This document shows, one piece after another, positions 8,538-16,329 of a stretch of 44,477 bases of DNA; positions within the stretch are counted from its first letter, which is position 1; each line of letters starts with the position of its first letter. A model generated the notes under the pieces. The model made no database searches. It was not told the origin of the DNA and worked only from the letters and a program-made list of their open reading frames with translations. The stretch comes from Rhizobiaceae bacterium (GTDB lineage: Bacteria; Pseudomonadota; Alphaproteobacteria; Rhizobiales; Rhizobiaceae): positions 1 to 44,477 of the forward strand of contig JAEPMJ010000007.1 of assembly GCA_017644005.1 (NCBI GenBank). Reading direction: 5' to 3'. Both the position numbers and the translations under genes were made by a program.

Positions 8538-8984
8538 TCACGGCTCCGCCGCCAGCATGTGGTCGAGATAGTCGTCCGTATCCTGCAATTCATCCTCGCG
8601 CGCGGTCACGCGCCCGCGCATGGAAATGCCGGCTTCATGTACGGTTGCCGGGCTGCCGGAGACCAGCGGATGCCACCACGCCAGATCGCGTCCCTCGGCG
8701 ATCACCCGGTAAGCGCAGCTTGCCGGCAGCCACGGAATGGTTGCCACGTTCTGCGGCGTCAGCTTGACGCAGTCCGCCACGCGGGCGGCGCGGTTTTCAT
8801 AATCGGTGCAGCGGCATAACCCGGCGTCGAACAGGCGGCACCCGACACTGGTGAAGTGGATTTCGCCGGTATCTTCGTCTTCTAGCTTGGCTAGACAGCA
8901 TTTGCCGCAGCCGTCGCAGAGCGATTCCCACTCCAGCGCCGACATTTCAGCCAGTTTTTTGGTTTTCCAGAACGGATCCGACAT
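8538..8984 (-). CDS. YcgN-family cysteine cluster protein (UPF0260)
   Basis: A 148-aa cytoplasmic protein of the YcgN/UPF0260 family. Its signature is an N-terminal cysteine cluster ([15 protein letters not shown], about residues 21-35) with further Cys in [15 protein letters not shown] and VADCV, then SCAYR; these are thought to bind a metal or Fe-S cluster. Function is unknown in the family. The ATG at 8982-8984 ([10 protein letters not shown]) matches the usual YcgN N-terminus; the longer frame to 9266 would run into the divergent OmpA-like promoter region. It leads the three-gene minus-strand set with the SnoaL-like and GNAT genes. Confidence 0.9.
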   Translation of the reverse strand: MSDPFWKTKKLAEMSALEWESLCDGCGKCCLAKLEDEDTGEIHFTSVGCRLFDAGLCRCTDYENRAARVADCVKLTPQNVATIPWLPASCAYRVIAEGRDLAWWHPLVSGSPATVHEAGISMRGRVTAREDELQDTDDYLDHMLAAEP

Positions 8985-9140
8985 GTGGCGACAACTGGGC
9001 TTTTCGGTTGGTTTCGTCAAGCAATACGCAGAATTCCGCCGCCAAACCGTCAAACTGTACGGATAGGTCGGAAGCGGGATGTGGGCCGAGGGGCGGCTCG
9101 AAAGGCTGGCGTGGTCACGCCGGCTGCGAAGGAGACCGAA

Positions 9141-10826
9141 ATGATAAAGACACGAAATCGAACTATCGCTGCTGGCACGGCACTCGCGCTGCTGATGACC
9201 GCGCCCCTCTATTCTGCGCAACTGTCCGCAGCACCTGTGAATTCCGGCATTCCCGCCATTCCTCAATCGCAGACCGGCACACTGCCGCTCGTCCTCGCAC
9301 AGGCCTCGATTGAAGAGTTGCGCAAGCGCCTCGAGGAAGAAGACCTCACGGACGAGGAACGCCGCCTGATCGAAGAGCAGATCGAGGCACTGGAAGCGAC
9401 TGCCGAGGAGGCACCTGCTGCTGAAGAGGCTGCGCCCGTCGAGGAAGCACCCCCTGTCGAGGAAGCCGCTCCTGCCGAGGAACCTCCCGCAGAAGAACCT
9501 TCTGCCCCTGCAAAAGCTCCTGCCGAGGAAGCCGCTCCGGCTGAGGAAACGCCTGCTGAGGAGGCTCCCGCCGAAGAGGCAGCCCCTGCGGAAGACGCCG
9601 CACCTGCGGAAAAGCCGGTGGAGCCAGAGGCCGCGCCTGCCGCCGAAGAGCCGGCTCCCGAGAAGAAGGCTGAGCCGGCAACCGAGGAACCGGTCAAGGA
9701 AGCGGTAGCAGCAGGTGAGGAAGAAAACGCCGCGCCTGTTCTGGACAGCCAGAAAGAAGCCGAGGCATCCGGGGAAGCCCGTACCGGCGGTGAAGCCAAT
9801 GCCACAGCTGCGGCGGAAGCCGAACAGGGTCCACCGCCGGAATCCGATGAAGCCGCACAGGCCGAGGCCGTGCCGCAGGCGTCACAGCTGAAATCCGCGA
9901 CCGCTGCCGAGGGCACGCGCGTTGAGGAAAGCCAGGCCCAGGCTCGTGTCGAGCAGCGCAGCGACGCCGAAATCATCGGCGAGATCGCCGGCCGCGTCAT
10001 CCTTTCGCTTGCCGGCCGACAGGTCGTCGGCAGCGATGACCGCGATCGTCTGCGGCGCGGCGCCGAGGAGGTGTATTACGAGGAGCTTCGGGGTGGCCGC
10101 ACCCGCGAAACGATCATCCGCGCGAACGGCGCGCAGATCATCACGATCCGCGACCGCTATGGCGACATCATTCAACGTTCGCGCATTACGCCGGACGGCC
10201 GCGAATACATCCTCGTCTACGCAGGCGACCGCGACGACGATGACCGCCGCGACCGCTGGCGCGATCCAGGCCGCGACCTGCCGCCGCTGCGCCTGCGCAT
10301 CCCGGTACGCGACTACATTCTTGACGCTGGCCGCTTCGATGAGGACCCGGACGCCTATTACGAGTTCCTCGACAAGCCGCCGGTGGAGCGCGTGCGTCGC
10401 CTCTATTCGCTGGACGAGGTGCGCTATTCGGCCCGTGTCCGCGATGCGGTGCGCAGGATCGATCTCGACAACATCACCTTCGACTTCGGCTCTGCTTCAA
10501 TCGGAGACAGCGAGATCGCCAAGCTTGGCGCCCTCGCCGAAGCAATGGGTCGCCTGCTCGGCGAAAACCCGGGCGAAGTGTTCCTGATCGAAGGCCATAC
10601 TGACGCCGTCGGGACGGATGCCGCCAATCTCTCGCTGTCAGACAGGCGCGCCGAAACGGTTGCGCGCGCTCTGACCGAGGTCTTCGAAATCCCGCCGGAA
10701 AACCTGGTCACACAGGGTTATGGCGAGGCTTATCTGAAGGTGAAGACGGAAGAGCCGAACCGCACCAACCGCCGCGTTGCGGTTCGCCGTATCACGCCGC
10801 TGGTGGCTCCGGTCGCCAGCCGCTGA
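9141..10826 (+). CDS. OmpA-family outer-membrane/peptidoglycan-binding protein with long acidic Ala/Pro/Glu linker
   Basis: A 561-aa exported protein. The signal peptide ([23 protein letters not shown]...) is followed by a short charged coiled-coil-like segment ([28 protein letters not shown]), then about 170 residues of low-complexity Glu/Ala/Pro repeats (units such as [10 protein letters not shown]). A middle domain follows with two strand-rich [13 protein letters not shown] segments and many Asp/Arg. The C-terminal OmpA/MotB domain (about residues 450-560) begins [15 protein letters not shown], with peptidoglycan-contact motifs [13 protein letters not shown] and [10 protein letters not shown] and a closing NRRVAVRRI. 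The ATG at 9141 follows GAAGGAGA. It probably anchors the outer membrane to peptidoglycan, the linker spanning the periplasm. No beta-barrel is evident. Confidence 0.9.
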   Translation: MIKTRNRTIAAGTALALLMTAPLYSAQLSAAPVNSGIPAIPQSQTGTLPLVLAQASIEELRKRLEEEDLTDEERRLIEEQIEALEATAEEAPAAEEAAPVEEAPPVEEAAPAEEPPAEEPSAPAKAPAEEAAPAEETPAEEAPAEEAAPAEDAAPAEKPVEPEAAPAAEEPAPEKKAEPATEEPVKEAVAAGEEENAAPVLDSQKEAEASGEARTGGEANATAAAEAEQGPPPESDEAAQAEAVPQASQLKSATAAEGTRVEESQAQARVEQRSDAEIIGEIAGRVILSLAGRQVVGSDDRDRLRRGAEEVYYEELRGGRTRETIIRANGAQIITIRDRYGDIIQRSRITPDGREYILVYAGDRDDDDRRDRWRDPGRDLPPLRLRIPVRDYILDAGRFDEDPDAYYEFLDKPPVERVRRLYSLDEVRYSARVRDAVRRIDLDNITFDFGSASIGDSEIAKLGALAEAMGRLLGENPGEVFLIEGHTDAVGTDAANLSLSDRRAETVARALTEVFEIPPENLVTQGYGEAYLKVKTEEPNRTNRRVAVRRITPLVAPVASR

Positions 10827-10883
10827 CGGCCCACGCTCTTGAATTGCCACAATTCGAGAGTGAAATAAGTCGTTCCCTGCCCC

Positions 10884-10901
10884 ATCCCCAACCATGGGGA
10901 T
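10884..10901 (+). other. Small perfect hairpin after the OmpA-like gene
   Basis: ATCCCCA at 10884-10890 pairs with TGGGGAT at 10895-10901 around ACCA. It lies 57 nt after the OmpA-like stop and 8 nt before a second, stronger terminator hairpin, so the mRNA end carries two consecutive stem-loops. Confidence 0.6.
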
Positions 10902-10908
10902 TGGCATC

Positions 10909-10944
10909 AAAGGCCCGGCCGTCCTCCAGCGGCCGGGCCTTTTT
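10909..10944 (+). terminator. Intrinsic terminator of the OmpA-like gene
   Basis: AAAGGCCCGGCCG at 10909-10921 pairs with CGGCCGGGCCTTT at 10930-10942 around an 8-nt loop, followed by TT. The A-run on the 5' side makes it potentially bidirectional. An in-frame ATG at 10946 abuts this hairpin, which argues against using it as the start of the next gene. Confidence 0.85.
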
Positions 10945-11011
10945 CATGCCCGATCTGGATCAGGCGCTTCAGTCGGATAATGTACTGCCTCCGGCTTGGA
11001 GGGGCCGCAGC

Positions 11012-13126
11012 ATGATCGTCACCGGCGCAACGCCGCTGGCCGCGCTCGACGCGGTCGCTATCGATACCGAAACCACCGGGCTCGACGCCCGCAATGACCG
11101 CATCGTACAGATCGGCCTTGTGGCGATCGAAGATGGCCGGCTGGCGCCCGAAACGGCTTGGGAACGGCTGGTGGACCCGCGTATCGCCATCCCGTCGCGC
11201 TCAACCGCGATCCACCGCATCACCAACGCCATGGTCCGCCAGGCTCCCGCCTTCGTCGAGGCCTGGCGTGAGGCAGAAACGCACATTCAGGGCCATATTC
11301 TGATCGGATACTCCGTCGGCTTCGATCTTGCGGTTCTCGCCAATGAAGCCGAGCGCAACGGCATAGCCTGGACGAAACCGCGATCGCTCTGCGTTCGCCT
11401 TCTCGCTGCCATCGCAAATCCAAACCTGCCCGATTATTCGCTGGAAGCACTCGCAAGCTGGTTGGGTGTGGAGGTTCACGCGCGTCACCAGGCGCTGGGT
11501 GATGCAAAAGCCGCCGCCGGCATATTCCTCGCCATGGTGCCGAAACTGGCCGAGCGCGGCATCCGCACGCTGGCTGAAGCCGAGCGGGCCTGCCTGCGGC
11601 TCACGGAACAGCTGGAGACTCATGTCCGAGCCGGCTGGACGGAGCCGGTCTCGCGGCCCGAGATCTTCCGCTCGTTCGTTGCCGTCGATCCCTACGCCTA
11701 CAAACACCGGCTGGCCGACTTGATGAGCGCCCCGCCCGTCTGCATCGGAACCGCGACGAGCGCGCACGATGCCATGAAACTGATGCTGGACCGCAGGATC
11801 AGCTCTGTTTTCGTGTCGGAAAGCGGCCGCGCCGGCGGCAAGATCGGCGAGTACGGCATTCTCACCGAGCGCGATCTGATGCGCCATCTCGCATCCAACG
11901 GGGCCGATGCGCTGAAGGTCAAATCGGGCGAAATCGCCACCCGTCCGCTTGTCTCCATCCGGGAACAGGCGTTCGCCTACCGCGCAATCGGCCGCATGGC
12001 GCGGCGCAAGATCCGCCATCTTGCGGTACGCAGCGACGACAACGACCTTGTCGGCGTGATCTCGGCGCGCGACCTGCTGAAGCTGAGGGCTAGCGCGGCA
12101 ATCAACCTCAACGACCGGATCGAAGACGCAACAACGGCATCCGACCTGGCCGCCGCTTGGTCGCAGCTTCCTGGCGTCGCCACCTCGCTGCTTGTGGAAG
12201 GTATCGAAGCGGTCACAATTGCCGAAATCGTCAGCGAAGAGCTGCGCGCGGTCACCCGCCGCGCCGCGGTGCTCTCCGAAAGCGCGATGGCTGCACAGGG
12301 CCTGGGAGCCCCTCCCTGCCCCTACTCGGTCATCGTTCTGGGTTCAGGCGGCCGCGGCGAAAGCCTGCTCGCCGCCGACCAGGACAACGCAATCATCTTT
12401 GCCGAGGGCGAACCCGGTGGCGAAAACGACCGCTGGTTCGCCGCTCTCGGCGAGCATATGGCTCCCATTCTCCACGAAGCCGGTATTCCGCTTTGCAAGG
12501 GCGGAGTGATGGCGAAGAACGCGCAATGGCGTGGCTCACTCGCCACCTGGAAAGCACGCATTGCCGACTGGGTGCGCCGGTCGCGACCGGAAGACCTGCT
12601 TAACGTCGATATCTTCTTCGATCTCTATCCGGTTCACGGCGACTGCGCCCTCGCAAACGACCTGCTGACGGCGGCATTCGCGGCGGCAGACGGCCGGGTC
12701 CCTTTCGCCAAGGCGTTGGGCGAGTTTGCCGCGCGGCCGCTCAACGCCTTCACCATGCTTGGCGGCTTTCGCACGGAGCACGGTCGCATCGACCTCAAGA
12801 TGCACGGTCTTTTTCCCGTCGTTGCTTTCGCTCGCGCACTGGCAATCCGCCACGGCGCGCGGGTGCGCTCCACGCGCGATCGGCTCACTGCCCTGCGCAG
12901 GCTCGACCTTGGCGGCGATGCGGATTTCATCCGGGTCGCAACCGCTCATGGCAAGGTGGTGAAGTTCATGCTGGCGCAGCAGAGTCGCGACATGCTGGCC
13001 GGCGTGCCGGTGTCGAACGGAGTTGAAATCGCGGCACTTTCACCCGACGAACAGGCCGAGCTCAAATCCGCGCTGCGCAGTATCCAGCTGGTGCCGGACC
13101 TGGTGCGGAACCTGATGTTTGGCTGA
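11012..13126 (+). CDS. Fusion protein: DnaQ-type 3'-5' exonuclease - CBS domain pair - DUF294 nucleotidyltransferase
   Basis: A 704-aa three-module protein. Residues 13-175 form a DEDDh exonuclease with all catalytic residues visible: D18 and E20 (AIDTETTGL), D105 (VGFDLAV), H159 and D164 (HQALGDAK). Residues about 230-360 form a CBS pair (DLMSAPPVCIGTA ... GVISARDLLKL), likely binding adenosyl ligands. From about 430 a DUF294 nucleotidyltransferase-like domain carries LGSGGRGESLLAADQDNAII, the GlnD-like GSGGR...D-x-D signature, then a helical DUF294 C-terminal domain. I chose ATG 11012 because GGAGGGG precedes it; ATG 10946 sits against the upstream terminator. A nucleotide-sensing regulator of nucleic-acid or nucleotide turnover is inference. 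No operon partner is visible. Confidence 0.9.
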   Translation: MIVTGATPLAALDAVAIDTETTGLDARNDRIVQIGLVAIEDGRLAPETAWERLVDPRIAIPSRSTAIHRITNAMVRQAPAFVEAWREAETHIQGHILIGYSVGFDLAVLANEAERNGIAWTKPRSLCVRLLAAIANPNLPDYSLEALASWLGVEVHARHQALGDAKAAAGIFLAMVPKLAERGIRTLAEAERACLRLTEQLETHVRAGWTEPVSRPEIFRSFVAVDPYAYKHRLADLMSAPPVCIGTATSAHDAMKLMLDRRISSVFVSESGRAGGKIGEYGILTERDLMRHLASNGADALKVKSGEIATRPLVSIREQAFAYRAIGRMARRKIRHLAVRSDDNDLVGVISARDLLKLRASAAINLNDRIEDATTASDLAAAWSQLPGVATSLLVEGIEAVTIAEIVSEELRAVTRRAAVLSESAMAAQGLGAPPCPYSVIVLGSGGRGESLLAADQDNAIIFAEGEPGGENDRWFAALGEHMAPILHEAGIPLCKGGVMAKNAQWRGSLATWKARIADWVRRSRPEDLLNVDIFFDLYPVHGDCALANDLLTAAFAAADGRVPFAKALGEFAARPLNAFTMLGGFRTEHGRIDLKMHGLFPVVAFARALAIRHGARVRSTRDRLTALRRLDLGGDADFIRVATAHGKVVKFMLAQQSRDMLAGVPVSNGVEIAALSPDEQAELKSALRSIQLVPDLVRNLMFG

Positions 13127-13170
13127 GCGATACATGCCATGCAGCCATCGCCGCCGAAGGAAAACGGCAG

Positions 13171-13587
13171 CTATGACGCTCCGGCGTGGAATAGGTCGTC
13201 CGGAGCGCTCAAGACATTCAGAATGGGACATTCGGAAGCCGGATCGCCGCACTCCGCGACCATTCGGGCCAGTGCCTCGTGCAGCCTTGTCAGCTCCGCC
13301 AGCTTGCCGGCCACAATTGCCAGATGAGCCTCGGCTATCGGCCTGACCTCGCCGCAGTTCCTCCCGCTGCCGGTCGCGAGCGACAAAAGCACCTTGGCAT
13401 CATGCATGGTGAAGCCGAGATCCCTGCACTTCTTCACAAACCGCAGCGCGGCAAGCCCGTCGTCATCGTAAGTCCGGCGGCCGTTCGCCATCCGGCCCGG
13501 AACCGGCACGATGCCCTCCCGTTCGTAATAGCGGATTGTCTCGATATTGACCCCGCTGCGCCTCGACACCTCGCCGATTGAGTACAT
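13171..13587 (-). CDS. MerR-family metal-responsive regulator
   Basis: A 138-aa regulator. The winged-helix N-terminus (MYSIGEVSRRSGVNIETIRYYEREGI) is typical MerR, followed by a dimerisation helix and a metal-binding C-terminus. Cysteines at 78 (RNCGEV), 113 and 120 (ECGDPASECPI) correspond to the Hg(II)-binding Cys82, Cys117 and Cys126 of classical MerR, though the last spacing is 7 rather than 9. The ATG at 13585-13587 is preferred because the longer frame crosses the divergent promoter. It faces the MerT-like gene across a dyad with a 19-bp-spacer promoter, so it very probably activates that operon. Mercury is the likeliest inducer; another thiophilic metal is possible. Confidence 0.9.
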   Translation of the reverse strand: MYSIGEVSRRSGVNIETIRYYEREGIVPVPGRMANGRRTYDDDGLAALRFVKKCRDLGFTMHDAKVLLSLATGSGRNCGEVRPIAEAHLAIVAGKLAELTRLHEALARMVAECGDPASECPILNVLSAPDDLFHAGAS

Positions 13588-13597
13588 CGCACCATCC

Positions 13598-13628
13598 TTG
13601 CTCCTGTAGTCGCTACAGGATGTATTAT
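13598..13628 (+). promoter_or_regulatory. MerR-type promoter with 19-bp spacer and operator dyad
   Basis: A -35 box TTGCTC (13598-13603) and a -10 box TATTAT (13623-13628) are separated by exactly 19 bp, the over-long spacer characteristic of MerR-activated promoters. The spacer is largely filled by a perfect dyad, TCCTGTAG-TCG-CTACAGGA (13602-13620). It drives the MerT-like/GDCCVxC genes and probably autoregulates the divergent regulator. Confidence 0.88.
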
Positions 13629-13662
13629 GTCGATACACCTCAGCCAGGCAAGGAACTTGCAC

Positions 13663-13992
13663 ATGTCCGATCTCCTCTCTCGCGCAAGTCTCGGCGGGGC
13701 CGTCGCGGCGCTGTTGGCGGCCGCGACTTGCTGCGTATTGCCGATGAGCCTGATGATTGCAGGTCTGGGTGGAAGCTGGCTTGCCGTCTTTTCGCCCGTC
13801 GCGGCGGTCAGCCCCTATATCATCGGCCTGTCCGCCATCCTGCTGATTGCGGCCTGGTTCGCAGCGCTTCGCCGTGGCGCGGGCAGTCGCACGATTTCGC
13901 TGCTTGCCGGCGGGAGCACCCTGTCACTGCTCGCCTGGCTGATCGTCGTCAACGACGGCCCGCTGACCATGTTCTTCCTCCAGTTCATATAG
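13663..13992 (+). CDS. MerT-like mercuric/metal transport membrane protein
   Basis: A 109-aa inner-membrane protein with three predicted TM helices (about residues 10-36, 47-66, 79-97). TM1 contains the vicinal pair C23-C24 in AAATCCVLPMSLMIAGLG, matching the MerT motif at Cys24-Cys25, and the next segment GGSWLAVFSPVAAVSPY is also MerT-like. It lacks the second, cytoplasmic Cys pair of classical MerT; the loop reads ALRRGAGSRT. The ATG at 13663 follows AAGGAA; the upstream in-frame ATG (13627) overlaps the -10 box and cannot be used from that promoter. It is the first gene of the MerR-controlled operon, 10 nt before the Cys-rich protein gene. Confidence 0.85.
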   Translation: MSDLLSRASLGGAVAALLAAATCCVLPMSLMIAGLGGSWLAVFSPVAAVSPYIIGLSAILLIAAWFAALRRGAGSRTISLLAGGSTLSLLAWLIVVNDGPLTMFFLQFI

Positions 13993-14002
13993 GCGCTGCA
14001 AG

Positions 14003-14212
14003 ATGGCGGATATTCAGCTTCAGTCGGAGATTACGTGTCCGAATTGCGGGCATACCCGCACCGAAACCATGCTCACGGATGCCTGCCAGTGGTTTTACGA
14101 GTGCGCCGGCTGCGGTGCGCTGCTCAGGCCCGAACCGGGCGATTGCTGCGTGTTTTGCTCCTACGGCAGTATTCCTTGCCCGCCCATCCAGTGCGGCGAA
14201 GCGTGTTGCTGA
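14003..14212 (+). CDS. GDCCVxC domain-containing small cysteine-rich protein
   Basis: A 69-aa cytoplasmic protein with 12 cysteines, among them a CPNC pair (12, 15), YECAGC (34, 37), the diagnostic GDCCVFCSYG block (48, 49, 52), IPCPPIQC (59, 64) and a terminal CC (68-69). This matches the GDCCVxC domain family, some members of which are selenoproteins; here all positions are plain Cys codons and the stop is a normal TGA. I know the family as an associate of mer-like operons. It starts 10 nt after the MerT-like stop, so it shares the MerR-controlled transcript. A role in handing on or sequestering a thiophilic metal is inferred. Confidence 0.87.
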   Translation: MADIQLQSEITCPNCGHTRTETMLTDACQWFYECAGCGALLRPEPGDCCVFCSYGSIPCPPIQCGEACC

Positions 14213-14433
14213 CCGCCGTAAATACGCAACACGCCGGCTTCGGCGCCGGCCCGGTCGCAATGCGTCGATGTCGTGGTTGTGCCGTTTCCCTGCGCCGAGC
14301 GGATCGCTGAGAAGCGCCGCCCTGCGGTGGAAACTGTCTACTGTCGATTTCTCTTGCGTAATCAGAGTTGCCGGGCGGATCTCGAACAGCAAAATTCCCG
14401 ACTGCTGAAATCGATCGGCGAGGTACTCACGCC

Positions 14434-15303
14434 CTAACTCACCATGCCGCCGACCTTGGTGTCGGTCTTGGCAAACGCCTCGTCGGGCACAAAGAAATCG
14501 GCTGCCAGCGGGCCTGTCGCGCCCGGCGCGTATTTCGAGAAATCGGTCACGCCGGCATCGCGCAGCACAAGCTCGTCGATGAAGTAATTGCCGGTCGTTT
14601 CCCGCGACGGTTTGATGACGATCTCGTGGAAGGCATCGGCCATGATCTCGGGCGAGCGGCTCATCGCCGCCACGGTCTCGCCGCCAAGTAGGTTACGCAC
14701 GGCAGCGGTATCGATAGCCGTCAGGGGCCATAACGAATTGACCGCGATTCCGTCCTTGGCAAACTCAGCACTCATGCCCAGCGTGCACATCGACATGCCG
14801 AATTTGGCCATCGTGTAGGCCACGTGGTTCTTGAACCACTTCGCCTCCATATCGAGCGGCGGCGCCAGATTCAAAATGTGAGGGTTTTTGGCTAACTTCA
14901 GATGCGGAATGCACATTTTCGACACGAGAAACGTGCCGCGCGTATTGATCTGATGCATCAGATCGTAGCGTTTCATGTCGGTCGCCAGCGTTCCGGTGAG
15001 CTGGATCGCGCTGGCATTGTTGACACACACATCGATGCCGCCGAACTCCGCGACGGTCTTCTCCACCGCCTCCGCAACCTGAATCTCGTCGCGAATATCG
15101 CACACGACAGGCAGAGCCTTGCCGCCGGCTTCAACGATCTCCTTGGCTGCGGTGTAGATCGTACCCGGCAGTTTCGGGTGCGGGTCGGCGGTCTTCGCGG
15201 CGATGGTCACATTGGCGCCGTCGCGCGCAGCGCGCAACGCTATGGCGAGGCCTATCCCGCGCGACCCGCCCGAAATGAAGACTGTTTTGCCCTTAAGTGA
15301 CAT
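14434..15303 (-). CDS. SDR-family oxidoreductase (HSDL2 / citronellol-dehydrogenase-like)
   Basis: A 289-aa NAD(P)-dependent short-chain dehydrogenase. The Rossmann motif is SGGSRGIGLAIALRA (TGxxxGIG type), followed by VCDIRDEIQV, the NNAS motif (VNNASAIQLTG) and active-site Tyr/Lys in YTMAKFGMS; the catalytic Ser position falls in ILNLAPPLD and appears replaced, as in HSDL2-like members. The insertion after strand 2 (TADPHPKLPGTIYTAAKEI) is specific to the HSDL2/SDR_c9-like group. The ATG follows GGGAGG. It lies downstream of the orphan LuxR-type gene on the same strand, 78 nt away, so co-transcription is possible. The substrate, perhaps an acyl or terpenoid alcohol, is not determinable. Confidence 0.88.
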   Translation of the reverse strand: MSLKGKTVFISGGSRGIGLAIALRAARDGANVTIAAKTADPHPKLPGTIYTAAKEIVEAGGKALPVVCDIRDEIQVAEAVEKTVAEFGGIDVCVNNASAIQLTGTLATDMKRYDLMHQINTRGTFLVSKMCIPHLKLAKNPHILNLAPPLDMEAKWFKNHVAYTMAKFGMSMCTLGMSAEFAKDGIAVNSLWPLTAIDTAAVRNLLGGETVAAMSRSPEIMADAFHEIVIKPSRETTGNYFIDELVLRDAGVTDFSKYAPGATGPLAADFFVPDEAFAKTDTKVGGMVS

Positions 15304-15381
15304 GGTGCGGCCTCCCTGCTAGCGACGAACAATCGTCGCGCGACGGTAGCGCCAAGGCAAGCCGCTTTTGGCCGCAAGTAC

Positions 15382-15855
15382 CTAAACGTGCACCAGCCCC
15401 TGCCGCATGGCGATCGCGGTGGCGTCGGTGCGGTTCACCGCGCCGAGCTTGGCGATGATCGACGCGACGTGGAACTTTGCCGTATGCACCGAGATGTCGA
15501 GCCGCCGCGCAATCACCTTGTTCGCAGCGCCTTCGGCCAGCAGCGCAAGCACCTCCAGCTCTCGCGGCGAAAGGTCGGGCAGTTCGGCATCGGCTTCCGG
15601 CGCACCCTCGCTGTGTTCGAGCAATCCCACATCGCCGTCGCGGCTGATGCGGTATCCGGCGGCTGCCAGCTTCGCTGCGGCCGCAACCAGCTCCGCCGGC
15701 GCATCGGCCGGCAGCGGGCTCGCGTCATCGTGATGTTCGGCAATCGCGGTCGTGCGGCGCGCAGGCTCGCTGCGCTCGAAGCGCACCCCCGGCACGTCGT
15801 CCGCATCGACCGTCGTTTCGATATCGAATGTCCGGTCAAGATCGTCCAGCAGCAT
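15382..15855 (-). CDS. Orphan LuxR-type HTH regulator without receiver domain
   Basis: A 157-aa protein whose C-terminal 65 residues form a LuxR/GerE DNA-binding domain: LSPRELEVLALLAEGAANKVIARRLDISVHTAKFHV, written here in part (LSPRELEVLALLAEG, then KVIARRLDIS and HTAKFHVASI). The N-terminal 90 residues are Asp/Ala-rich, with no phosphoacceptor pattern, no CheY fold and no obvious autoinducer domain. The ATG at 15853-15855 follows AGGGAG with good spacing. It may be a truncated response-regulator descendant or a small constitutive regulator; its target may be the neighbouring SDR gene. Confidence 0.82.
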   Translation of the reverse strand: MLLDDLDRTFDIETTVDADDVPGVRFERSEPARRTTAIAEHHDDASPLPADAPAELVAAAAKLAAAGYRISRDGDVGLLEHSEGAPEADAELPDLSPRELEVLALLAEGAANKVIARRLDISVHTAKFHVASIIAKLGAVNRTDATAIAMRQGLVHV

Positions 15856-15973
15856 GGTGGCTCCCTTGTCTTTCGTGCCTCTTCGGCGGCCAACCCGACA
15901 ACATGTAGGTTGGCAGCGGCGGTAAATCCATTATCTGGCCCAGCGGAGCCTGCCAGTAGGCTCGTCGAACCTG

Positions 15974-16252
15974 TCAGCGAAACATGGCATCGCCTTGTTC
16001 GTCGATGATCTGCTTGCCTTTGCGCAGCGTGATCCCGATCGCATCGTCAAGCGAAGTGGTTTTATCGGCGCGCACGAAACGGTGCTCTTTCGTCTCTCCG
16101 TCGACGTCCCTGGTAACGACACCGCAGACTTGGTACTGCCCGCCCTCGGTATAGGGCGTCGCGCGCACCAGATAGCCTTTGTGCTCGACAGGCTCTCCGC
16201 CATTGACGGGCTCGTCTCCGCCGCCGCCGAAGAGCTTCTTGAAAAACGACAT
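15974..16252 (-). CDS. HlyU-family protein
   Basis: A 92-aa protein beginning MSFFKKLFGGGGDE, the typical HlyU-family start, followed by EHKGYLVRATPYTEGGQYQV and a closing GKQIIDEQGDAMF. Vibrio HlyU is a winged-helix activator of hemolysin and RTX genes, but the alphaproteobacterial family members annotated as HlyU are short proteins of unproven function and may not be true homologues of it. The ATG at 16250-16252 follows GGAGG. It is divergent from the PanE-like gene across a short 77-nt region. Confidence 0.85.
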   Translation of the reverse strand: MSFFKKLFGGGGDEPVNGGEPVEHKGYLVRATPYTEGGQYQVCGVVTRDVDGETKEHRFVRADKTTSLDDAIGITLRKGKQIIDEQGDAMFR

Positions 16253-16329
16253 CGCTGTCCTCCGCTCACCAGCACGCTACCGTACCGAATCTTACCTATA
16301 TAGAGTTGTGTCCCTGCAGGAGGCAAACA

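Noticed and set aside
9263..10000. A 245-codon Ser/Ala-rich minus-strand frame opposite the OmpA-like gene
   Set aside because: It is a low-complexity artefact of the Glu/Ala repeat read backwards.
14231..14248. GCCGGC...GCCGGC repeat after the GDCCVxC gene
   Set aside because: The units are self-complementary and GC-rich, so the apparent stem is ordinary for this genome; there is no T-run.
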